Below, piece after piece: positions 42,935-50,139 of a stretch of DNA of 64,000 bases. The translations under genes were made by a program, and so were the position numbers. Within the stretch, counting starts at the first letter, position 1; each line of letters opens with the position of its first letter. The notes beneath the pieces were generated by a model. The model was given only the letters and a program-made list of their open reading frames with translations. It did not search any database and had not been told where the DNA came from. The DNA comes from Planctomycetota bacterium. Lineage in GTDB: Bacteria; Planctomycetota; B15-G4. Location of the stretch: the NCBI GenBank assembly GCA_029245865.1, contig JAQWOM010000038.1:124001-188000 (forward strand), read 5' to 3'.

Positions 42935-44779
42935 CTACTGAATGTCGAGGCTGAAGGGATTGGTGGTGTCTGTGATCCAGCCAACCGCCGGAACCACCGC
43001 GCCCTGGAACGAGAGCCGGGCCCCCAGAAGCGTCGGGTCATTGGGCATGGTCACCGTGAGTTCCAGGTCGCCCTCGGCGTTCAGAGGAAGGGGGTGGAGG
43101 AGCGCCGGGGGGAAGGGGGAGACGGCAAGCATGACGCCAGGTCCCACGGGGATGAGTGCTTCGTGACTCGAGAGGATCATCCACAAGGTGGCTGGTCCGG
43201 TCGGGGAATGGACCCAGATGTCCAGGTCCTGGCCAGGTGCCACAGGATCCGGGGACATGTTCAGCGTGGTGTTCCAGGGCCCTTGCTCCGCAAGGAAATG
43301 CACGCTGCTGAAACCGGGCACGTTGACCGAAAGGCTGCGGCCTGCGGGATCCCACTTGGCACCGAGAGCGAGTTGACCGTTTGAAGCGTTGACGAGGTAT
43401 CCCGGCAGATGGGAGTCGTCCTGGATGGTCAGCTTGAGGGGATGCGATTCGGCCGCGGTGGCGGAAATCTCAACGGATCCGTTGCTGCCAAAGGAAGAGA
43501 TGTTCAAGTTGAACAATGCGCCTGCGAGGTTCGTACCGCCTGTCAGTTCAATCGACCGGTTGTTCGTGTTGATGGAGGCCGTGACTTCCGTGAAGGCATT
43601 CGCGGCGACTTGAGTCGCCTGCAGGTAGGAAACGGCGGCACTTTCGTTCAGCAAAGCATGCACGTTGTCGGGCTCGCGGTTCACCTCTCGCCCCTCGAAA
43701 AAGTCGAACATCAACACCGGATCCATGACGGCCCATGAGTGTGTCGCGGGAAGGCCAGTCACCGGATGCACCGTGTCTCTCTCGGGCACAGAGGCATATT
43801 CGCCACCTCGTGCTTCGAGGAAGTCGACGAGGGACTCGCTTTGGGGGGGCAGATAGGTCAAGGAGTCGTCCACATCCCAACTGATCCAGACTGGAATGCG
43901 GTCGAGATTCCAGGCCAGGCTGCGGTTTGGCACCAGAATGCCCGTCGTCGGAGGGTAGCTGTTCATGTCGTGATAGAGCCCGGAAGCCTTCTGGTAGGCA
44001 AAAAGGTCGTTGATCGGCGCTTTTCCAAAGTTGTAGGTGTTGGTCATCCAGTCCTGCACCGCAGGCTCTTTGATGTAGGTCATGGTCCAGTCGAAGGACC
44101 CAGAGATGAGTCCCACGGCGGCGATCATGATGTCGTTGGGATCGAGGTGTGTGGCGGCGTAGTTGGCCGTGACACCAGCGCCCATGGAAAATCCAACCAT
44201 GTAGAGTCGGTCCTCATCGATGCTGTACTGATCGAGCATGTAGTGAAGGAGAGCATCGACATTGCGCTGGACGATGTCGGTTCCGAAGAGCTGGTCATCG
44301 ACTCCTGTAACCGAGAGATAGAACCAGCCGCGCTGTGCGCAGAGTTCGTCCAAAAGAGTTTGCGAGGAGACGTTGGAGGCAGAGCTCCCGAAGCCGTGGT
44401 AGGCAATCAGCATCGGAACCGGAGCGTTGTCGGGTTCGTAGTCCGGAGGGATCTGGTAGGTGTAGTGCTCGTGGAATCCCGTGCCGGTGTAGCTCTTGTC
44501 CAAGACGGCGTCGACCGGTGAAGTCCCGGTGACAGCAAAGGTTTTTTGTTGCGAGGGAGAGGGTCGGACCTCGATGCGGTCGGCATCACGCATCGTGTCG
44601 CGGCGAAGGCCGTTTCCCAGCGGGGGGAGCGCGGGAAGGCCCAACTGTGACGTTGTGGTCGAGGGCCCCTTGGGGGCGGAGGGCTGGGTGTTCGTGCCTT
44701 TCGACTGCTGTGCCGTGGTGGTGGAGAGGGGCAGCAGCAGGGCGGCAATCACAAAGACGACGTGTCTGGGGCAGCGCAT
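42935..44779 (-). CDS. Secreted alpha/beta hydrolase (esterase/PHB-depolymerase type), copy 2
   Basis: The 614-residue product has a signal peptide (RHVVFVIAALLLPLSTTTAQ), a Ser/Thr/Pro linker, and the same hydrolase core as copy 1: LIAYHGFGSSAS, LSVTGVDDQLFG, and the elbow RLYMVGFSMGAG with Ser S198. An acid-region candidate lies in PVWISWDVDDSL and the catalytic-His motif in ATHSWAVMDPVLMFDFFEGR. The C-terminal half is beta-rich and ends like planctomycete secreted-protein tails (MPNDPTLLGARLSFQG). The pair probably arose by duplication. The substrate is unknown. Confidence 0.75.
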   Translation of the reverse strand: MRCPRHVVFVIAALLLPLSTTTAQQSKGTNTQPSAPKGPSTTTSQLGLPALPPLGNGLRRDTMRDADRIEVRPSPSQQKTFAVTGTSPVDAVLDKSYTGTGFHEHYTYQIPPDYEPDNAPVPMLIAYHGFGSSASNVSSQTLLDELCAQRGWFYLSVTGVDDQLFGTDIVQRNVDALLHYMLDQYSIDEDRLYMVGFSMGAGVTANYAATHLDPNDIMIAAVGLISGSFDWTMTYIKEPAVQDWMTNTYNFGKAPINDLFAYQKASGLYHDMNSYPPTTGILVPNRSLAWNLDRIPVWISWDVDDSLTYLPPQSESLVDFLEARGGEYASVPERDTVHPVTGLPATHSWAVMDPVLMFDFFEGREVNREPDNVHALLNESAAVSYLQATQVAANAFTEVTASINTNNRSIELTGGTNLAGALFNLNISSFGSNGSVEISATAAESHPLKLTIQDDSHLPGYLVNASNGQLALGAKWDPAGRSLSVNVPGFSSVHFLAEQGPWNTTLNMSPDPVAPGQDLDIWVHSPTGPATLWMILSSHEALIPVGPGVMLAVSPFPPALLHPLPLNAEGDLELTVTMPNDPTLLGARLSFQGAVVPAVGWITDTTNPFSLDIQ

Positions 44780-44791
44780 GATGGAAACCGA

Positions 44792-44820
44792 GAGAGGCGA
44801 GGACTGAAGCGTCGCCTCTC
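44792..44820 (-). promoter_or_regulatory. Nine-pair hairpin just before esterase copy 2 start
   Basis: GAGAGGCGA (44792-44800) is a perfect inverted copy of TCGCCTCTC (44812-44820) with an 11-base loop. On the minus-strand transcript it ends 12 bases before the ATG at 44779, so a stem this close could influence ribosome loading. Confidence 0.45.
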
Positions 44821-44831
44821 CTATCGTCGTC

Positions 44832-44873
44832 AGCGGGAGTTTCGCTTGAACCTCTCAAGGGCGAATTCCCGCT
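44832..44873 (-). promoter_or_regulatory. Long nested hairpin, candidate terminator or attenuator
   Basis: AGCGGGA (44832-44838) pairs with TCCCGCT (44867-44873), TTCGC (44841-44845) with GCGAA (44861-44865), and TTGA (44846-44849) with TCAA (44855-44858), giving about 16 pairs with small internal loops. An alternative pairing GCTTGAACC (44844-44852) with GGTTCAAGC (44883-44891) would break it. It lies between the TPR gene stop and esterase copy 2 on the minus strand, without a U-run. Confidence 0.45.
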
Positions 44874-44914
44874 CGGAACCTGGGTTCAAGCTCTCGAGAG
44901 GCACTTTGGGGCCT

Positions 44915-46072
44915 TTAACCGCCTAGCTGTTGAAGCCTTGTCTGGGCATCCCAGGCCTTTTCGGGCGGCAGGGCCAGCAATTGCCGGTAGATCTGGGCGG
45001 CCTCTTCGGGGCGCTGAATTTCTTCCAGGCAGCGGGCCCTCTCATAGAGGGCTCGTTCCAGACGGGCCGTCTCCTGGGCCAGCTGAGAGGCTTGCTCGAG
45101 AAACGGAAGTGCCTCTGCCGGACGGCCCCTTTCTCTCAGCAGCATGCCTGCGTTGAGACGCGATCCCACGTGCAGTGGGTCGAGCCGAGCCACCGCTGTG
45201 TATCCCTCCAGAGCTTCGTCGTGGCGTTCCTGAACCATGCGCAAAAAGCTCATGTCAAAAAGGGCTGCCGTGTTTTCTGGCTCGGCGCTGAGGACTCGCT
45301 GCAAGCTTGCTTCGGCCTGATCAAGAAAGCGCGTCTCCTGTTTTACGGAGCGATAGAGATCCAGGAAAATCTTTGCGACGCCAAGCGCGGCGGTCGTGTC
45401 GTCAGGGTTTTTGGCCAGGCGCTCGCGGTAGCGATTGAGGTACTGATGAATGCGTTCAAGATGTTCGCTTTGCTCCTGGTGTTCACGCGCTGATTGCTGC
45501 TCGCCTTGTTCGATCGCCAGCTGAGCGAGACTGTAGTGGGCTTCTGCAGCGAGTGGGCTCCAGCTGTCGGCCTTCAGATAGGTTTCGTAAGCATTGCGGG
45601 CGAGGGGGGCATCTCCCTGAAGTCTGGCGGCACGGCCGGCGACGAGAACCAGGAAGGGAAAGTCCGTTGCCATGAGGCGCCCGCTGTCGATATGAGCCTG
45701 TGCCTCTTCAAGCCGCCCGAGTTGGAGAAGTGCGTCCGCCGCCATGCCGTGAGCACGGCCGTTGCCGGGGTGAAGCTCGATCTCGGAGCGGAACGACTCG
45801 AGCGCCCTTTCGTTGTTCCCGAGGTCTGCGTAGGCGAGGCCGCGGTAATGGAGAATCCCCGGAGGCGCCATGTCCGCCGAGATCAGCTGATCTATCGCAG
45901 TCAAGGCGGCCTGAGGGCGTCCGGAGCGCAAGGCGTCGAGCACTGTGGGGATGTCACCCTCGATGGAGCGCGGGTCATAGGGCTCCGCGGCCGAGGGGCC
46001 GCAGGCCAAGGTGGCGAGCAGCACCGCAGCCGGCAAGATCAGAGGGCGGCAGACGAGGTCGTGGAAGCTCAA
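44915..46072 (-). CDS. TPR-repeat protein, exported
   Basis: The 385-residue protein has an N-terminal hydrophobic segment ending in a lipobox-like cysteine (PAAVLLATLACGPSAAEP), so it is probably a lipoprotein. Tetratricopeptide repeats cover most of the rest, such as HYRGLAYADLGNNERALESF, AHGMAADALLQLGRLEEAQA, FDMSFLRMVQERHDEALEGY and GMLLRERGRPAEALPFLEQA. TPR proteins of this kind assist assembly or substrate recognition. Its ATG overlaps the stop of the UnbV-like gene (ATGA), strongly suggesting the two products work together. Confidence 0.78.
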   Translation of the reverse strand: MSFHDLVCRPLILPAAVLLATLACGPSAAEPYDPRSIEGDIPTVLDALRSGRPQAALTAIDQLISADMAPPGILHYRGLAYADLGNNERALESFRSEIELHPGNGRAHGMAADALLQLGRLEEAQAHIDSGRLMATDFPFLVLVAGRAARLQGDAPLARNAYETYLKADSWSPLAAEAHYSLAQLAIEQGEQQSAREHQEQSEHLERIHQYLNRYRERLAKNPDDTTAALGVAKIFLDLYRSVKQETRFLDQAEASLQRVLSAEPENTAALFDMSFLRMVQERHDEALEGYTAVARLDPLHVGSRLNAGMLLRERGRPAEALPFLEQASQLAQETARLERALYERARCLEEIQRPEEAAQIYRQLLALPPEKAWDAQTRLQQLGG

Positions 46073-47859
46073 CGGGCGCGATTCCTGAGAGGTGAACTCG
46101 AAATGATGCCGGATCCCTGGCGAACCACCAGGCTTTGGCCCGCACGCAGGCGGTTGCTGTCGAGCTCGAGTTGTTCAAGGTTGCCGCCGGGCCAGAGTAC
46201 CGAAGCCGAGAGAATCTTCTCGTCCGGTGGCAGCGTCAAGTAAAGGCGGGTGTCGCCGTGGCTCTGAAAGCCTGTGGCAGCGGTCTTCTGCGCCACGCGT
46301 TTTCCGGCGCTGGTTTCGAGCGTGAACGTGGCGCCGTAGGCGTCGGGCCCGCTGCGTGCATCACCCTCGAGTGTGACCACCATCTGGCGTTCCGAGGCAT
46401 TCGTGCCATTGAGAAACAAGCGCGGAGAATCATCGAGACGGAGGACAAGCAGATCGAGATCTCCGTCGTTGTCGACATCGCCGACGAGCGCTCCTCGACC
46501 GCGGTGTGTTCTGAGGTCGGGGAATACGTTGCTACCCAGTCGGCCTCCGGGCTCACCGAGCAGCAAGACGAGGGGTTGCGCATAACTGCTCGATGTGTCC
46601 GGCTGGTCAGCCTGCGGGTACACATGCCCATTGCTGAAGAAGAGGTCCGTCAGCCCGTCCGCATTAAAATCCCTCATGTGCACGCCCCAGCCGAGAAGTG
46701 GGCGACTTGCCGCGGTCAGTCCGATGCCTGTGGACACGTCGCGGAAGTGGAGCTCGCCTTCGTTGCGATAGAGCGTGTTGGATTCGTCGGAAAAGTTGGT
46801 GACCACAAGATCCAGGTCGCCGTCTTGGTCCCAGTCTGCTGCATCGACGCCCATGCCGGCCTGAGGGCGTCCGGAAGCATCGCTGACGGCGCCGGACAGC
46901 GCGCCGAGCTCTTCGAAGTGGCCGGTTCCGTCATTGCGAAAGAGGAAATTGTCGACCGAGTCATTGGCGACGTAGAGATCCACGTCGCCATCGATGTCGA
47001 GGTCCATGAAAAGGATGCCGAGCCCATAGGAAGGAGGAACGGATGCGAGCCCCGCGGGTTCGGTGGCGACTTCGAACCACGGCGGCCCGTTGTGCAAGCC
47101 GCGCAGAAAGACATCGGCTTGTGCCGTCATGCCGTGGGGGCCGCACAGGACCGGGTGCCCTTCGAACAAGCAGGGCACGTCGCCGAGAACATTGGTCGGG
47201 AGGTCTTTCGGATCGATGTCCAGGTAGCGCACCAAGTAGAGATCAAGTTGGCCGTCGTTGTCGGCATCCGCCATGGAAAGGCTGGTGGTCCAGTCGAGTG
47301 GACCCGTGCGTCCCGGTAGCGTGTGTTTCTCGAAGTGCAGCGGGCCGTCAATCTCTGTGCGGTTGAGGAACAGAGCGTCTTCACCGTGGCCACCGATGAC
47401 AAGATCTGGGCGGCCGTCACGGTCGACATCTCCCGAGACGACACCGGTTGGCCAGCCGTTCATGACCAGGCCGGTTTCGGTTGCGGGAGTAAAGCGTGGG
47501 ATGCCGTCCTCGACTCCTTGATTCAGAAGTACGTGGTGATGCACGGGGTCGCCGGCGAGGATGCGCTCGTGCGTGCTGCCGTCGACGAGGATCACATCGA
47601 GGTCGCCATCGTTGTCGAGATCGACAAGTGCCGCACCGTTGCCGTTGACCTCCAGGATGCTGGATTTGTTCAGGGGGTCGCCACCGCTGGTGAGAGGGAT
47701 CTCAAGCCCGGCCGGGGCGGTGACATCTTCGAAGAGGGCTGGCGAGGAACTCTGGGCGCGCTCATCGCAGGAGATGAGGAGCAGCACCGAAAGCGCAGCG
47801 CAGCCGAGCGCCTGGGCTGTCGAGGTGCAGAGATTCGAAGGGGTCGTCTTCATCTTCAT
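46069..47859 (-). CDS. Lipoprotein with FG-GAP/VCBS repeats and ASPIC/UnbV domain
   Basis: From ATG 47859 (596 residues) a lipobox ending LLLISC (C31) marks a membrane lipoprotein. Calcium-binding-type VCBS repeats follow: GAALVDLDNDGDLDVILVDG, DVDRDGRPDLVIGGHGEDAL, MDLDIDGDVDLYVANDSVDN, DWDQDGDLDLVVTNFSDESN and LVGDVDNDGDLDLLVLRLDD. The C-terminus (residues about 480-596) is the ASPIC/UnbV domain, with VLWPGGNLEQLELDSNRLRA. Such proteins are common on planctomycete and acidobacterial cell surfaces and are thought to bind polymers or ions, but no reaction is proved. The in-frame region upstream to 48450 overlaps the divergent threonine aldolase and was not included. It is coupled to the TPR gene. 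Confidence 0.85.
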   Translation of the reverse strand: MKMKTTPSNLCTSTAQALGCAALSVLLLISCDERAQSSSPALFEDVTAPAGLEIPLTSGGDPLNKSSILEVNGNGAALVDLDNDGDLDVILVDGSTHERILAGDPVHHHVLLNQGVEDGIPRFTPATETGLVMNGWPTGVVSGDVDRDGRPDLVIGGHGEDALFLNRTEIDGPLHFEKHTLPGRTGPLDWTTSLSMADADNDGQLDLYLVRYLDIDPKDLPTNVLGDVPCLFEGHPVLCGPHGMTAQADVFLRGLHNGPPWFEVATEPAGLASVPPSYGLGILFMDLDIDGDVDLYVANDSVDNFLFRNDGTGHFEELGALSGAVSDASGRPQAGMGVDAADWDQDGDLDLVVTNFSDESNTLYRNEGELHFRDVSTGIGLTAASRPLLGWGVHMRDFNADGLTDLFFSNGHVYPQADQPDTSSSYAQPLVLLLGEPGGRLGSNVFPDLRTHRGRGALVGDVDNDGDLDLLVLRLDDSPRLFLNGTNASERQMVVTLEGDARSGPDAYGATFTLETSAGKRVAQKTAATGFQSHGDTRLYLTLPPDEKILSASVLWPGGNLEQLELDSNRLRAGQSLVVRQGSGIISSSPLRNRAR

Positions 47860-47931
47860 GGAAGTGCCTGAGGATAAGTCGCGGGAAGCGCCCGTTGCTA
47901 CACTCCGCAGCTTCTTGCATGTTCTGACCGA

Positions 47932-48969
47932 ATGACCGGAGCTGAGACCCCGATGCATGACCTTCGCAGCGACACAGTGACTCGTCCTACAGACGCCATG
48001 CGGGCGGCCATGGCTTCGGCTGAAGTCGGTGACGATGTCCTGGGAGAAGACCCCACGGTCAACCGGCTGGAAGCGAAAGCCGCTGAGCTCTTCGGCAAGC
48101 AGGCCGCGCTGTTCGTGCCCAGTGGAACCATGGGCAACCAGCTCTGTGTGGGAGTGCTCAGCCGTCCCGGCGATGAGATCTTGGCCGAGAGCCAGGCCCA
48201 TCTGCTCTTGAATGAAGTGGGTTCCGTGTCCCGGCTGTGGGGGTGCCAAATTCGTTCCGTTCAGGGTGAACTGGGATGTATGGATCCCTCCGCGGTTGAA
48301 GCGCTCGTACGCGAGGACGATATCCATCACCCCGTGACGACGATTCTTTCTCTGGAGAACACCCACAACTATGCAGGTGGGACGGTGATTCCACTCGAAC
48401 GCCTCGACGAACTGGTGGCGGTGGCGCGTCGGTACAAGTTGTCGGTGCACATGGACGGAGCGCGCCTTTTCAACGCTCAGGTGGCTTCCGGGGTTCCTGT
48501 ATCACGCTGGGTTCGGGATGTGGACTTGACCTCGGTGTGTCTGTCCAAGGGGCTGGGAGCCCCCGTGGGTTCGCTTGTGGTCGGTGATGCCGAGCGGATC
48601 GAGGCTTGTCGTAAATTGCGCAAGGCTCTTGGCGGCGGCATGCGGCAGGCAGGCATGTTGGCGGCCGCTGGCCTGTTGGCACTGGATGAAGGTCCCCGGT
48701 ACATGGAGGCAGACCACCGTCGAGCTCGCGCACTGGCAGAGGCCCTGGAGGGCTTGTCGGGTGCTTCCGTCGAGCGAGACTCGGTTCAGACGAATCTCGT
48801 GTTCCTCACCACGAAAGGCTCAGCGATCGAAGCCGAAGCCGCGCTGGCCGAACGAGGCGTCGGTGTGTTTGCGCTCTCTCCGGAGCGATTGCGCTTCGTG
48901 TTTCATCGAGACGTCGGGGATGATGGCCTGGAGGCGGCCATCGAGGGCTGCCGTGCATTGTTTGGCTGA
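47932..48969 (+). CDS. ltaE: L-threonine aldolase, low specificity type
   Basis: This PLP enzyme cleaves threonine (and allo-threonine) to glycine and acetaldehyde. The fold-type I markers are DLRSDTVTRPTDAMRAAMAS, GDDVLGEDPTVNRLE, SLENTHNYAGGTVIPLE, VHMDGARLFNA and the PLP lysine K206 in SVCLSKGLGAPVGSLVVG. Length is 345 residues, normal. ATG 47932 and ATG 47953 are both possible starts. The 72-base gap to the divergent UnbV-like gene must hold both promoters. It probably feeds glycine and C1 metabolism. Confidence 0.92.
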   Translation: MTGAETPMHDLRSDTVTRPTDAMRAAMASAEVGDDVLGEDPTVNRLEAKAAELFGKQAALFVPSGTMGNQLCVGVLSRPGDEILAESQAHLLLNEVGSVSRLWGCQIRSVQGELGCMDPSAVEALVREDDIHHPVTTILSLENTHNYAGGTVIPLERLDELVAVARRYKLSVHMDGARLFNAQVASGVPVSRWVRDVDLTSVCLSKGLGAPVGSLVVGDAERIEACRKLRKALGGGMRQAGMLAAAGLLALDEGPRYMEADHRRARALAEALEGLSGASVERDSVQTNLVFLTTKGSAIEAEAALAERGVGVFALSPERLRFVFHRDVGDDGLEAAIEGCRALFG

Positions 48970-49100
48970 GGCTCTGTTCCGACAAGCAGGTCGCCGACTG
49001 AACTGCTGCTGATCAGAGAGTTCCTCCGTGCAGCGTCTGGCTCACGCGTGGGCTCACCCGCTATCCTTTAGGTATCCCGACTCCTGGAGTAATCGCCGCC

Positions 49101-49529
49101 ATGGGTGGCATCAACCCCTACATCAAGCAGGTCGAAGCGGATCTGCCCAAGAACAAGTACCGCATCACCTTTGTCTCTCAATCCCCTGAGGGGGAGGAGG
49201 TGGAGCAGGTGGTCGAGGTGGACCCGTGCGGTTTGCCCTACACCGATGAGGGCCTGCCTGGCAGTGTGCTCGACGTTGCGTGTGGGCATGGGGTCGACAT
49301 TGACCATGCCTGTGGAGGCGTGTGCGCTTGCTCGACCTGTCATGTCTTCGTGGACAAGGGTGGGGACACTTGCAATGAGACGACGGACGCCGAGGAAGAC
49401 ATGCTGGATCTCGCACCTGGCCTGGAGGAAAATTCCCGGCTTGCTTGCCAGTGCATTCCCGATGGGTCGTCCGAAGTGCGGATCGTGATTCCTACCTGGA
49501 ACAGGAATCAGGTCAGCGAAGAACACTGA
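49101..49529 (+). CDS. fdx: [2Fe-2S] ferredoxin, Isc/adrenodoxin type
   Basis: The cluster ligands are C71, C77 and C80 in HACGGVCACSTCHVFVDKG and C116 in NSRLACQCI, spacing C-x5-C-x2-C-x35-C. This matches Fdx of the Isc system. The region between (NETTDAEEDMLDLAPGLEE) is the usual acidic helix that meets redox partners. It has 142 residues, about 30 longer than typical because of an N-terminal extension and the strand EGEEVEQVVEVDP. It would donate electrons to iron-sulfur assembly or to a reductase; no isc genes are near. TGGAG lies 12 bases before the ATG. Confidence 0.85.
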   Translation: MGGINPYIKQVEADLPKNKYRITFVSQSPEGEEVEQVVEVDPCGLPYTDEGLPGSVLDVACGHGVDIDHACGGVCACSTCHVFVDKGGDTCNETTDAEEDMLDLAPGLEENSRLACQCIPDGSSEVRIVIPTWNRNQVSEEH

Positions 49530-49616
49530 GAGTCTCGGGGCCGGGCGTTGAGTTAAGTCACTCCGCTCGCATGACGAAGACTTCGACTCCGGTCTGCATT
49601 CGATCTCGGAGTTCAC

Positions 49617-49970
49617 ATGCGCGAAGCTCAGTTGACCCACCCCGCGGTGAGGCCACGGTCTTCAACGCTGTTGGGTGTTTCGATTGGCACCCTGAGCTAC
49701 TTTGTGTTGTATCTGGTGGCCATTGACTCGTGGATGACGCACCGCAGCCTCTCTGCTGGCCGGGGAGTCGAGTTGAATCCCCTGATGGACTGGCTTTATG
49801 TACACGGGGGAGTGCTGGTCTTTCTGGGGTTCAAGCTGACGCTGACCGTTCTCTGTCTGATCTGGATCAACCAGCGCGCACCCCATCCACATGCTCGGCT
49901 GGCCGTCTTGATCGCCCTTTCGATCTATTTGCCCATCGCAGGAATTCACATCGTGGGGCTGTATTCCTAG
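49617..49970 (+). CDS. Small polytopic membrane protein, DUF5658-like
   Basis: The 117-residue protein has three hydrophobic segments (GVSIGTLSYFVLYLVAIDSW, GGVLVFLGFKLTLTVLCLIW and ARLAVLIALSIYLPIAGIHI). A conserved-looking loop ELNPLMDWLYVHGG lies between the first two. This layout resembles the DUF5658 family of small membrane proteins, by eye. No function is known. It ends 15 bases before the convergent tRNA-Leu gene. The start ATG 49617 is the first in frame after the preceding stop. Confidence 0.6.
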   Translation: MREAQLTHPAVRPRSSTLLGVSIGTLSYFVLYLVAIDSWMTHRSLSAGRGVELNPLMDWLYVHGGVLVFLGFKLTLTVLCLIWINQRAPHPHARLAVLIALSIYLPIAGIHIVGLYS

Positions 49971-49985
49971 GGCCCCAGGGGGCGA

Positions 49986-50069
49986 TGGTGCGAGGAGGGG
50001 GACTCGAACCCCCACGGGTTACCCCACCAGATCCTAAATCTGGCGCGTCTGCCATTCCGCCACCCTCGC
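49986..50069 (-). tRNA. tRNA-Leu (anticodon UAG)
   Basis: The minus strand folds as a class II tRNA: acceptor GCGAGGG pairing with the 3' strand TCCTCGC, D arm, anticodon loop TTTAGGA with anticodon TAG, a long variable arm, T arm GGGGG-TTCGAGT-CCCCC and an encoded CCA end. UAG reads CUN leucine codons. It lies between the DUF5658-like gene and the sulfatase-like gene. Confidence 0.95.
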
Positions 50070-50139
50070 CGGTGTAGCCGCGGCCATTGTGGATGCATCG
50101 GGTATCGTGCCGCAAGACGATGTGTGATGGGGTCGACAG

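Noticed and set aside
47860..48450. N-terminal extension of the UnbV-like protein to 48450
   Set aside because: It runs antisense through the threonine aldolase gene, while ATG 47859 begins a lipoprotein signal.
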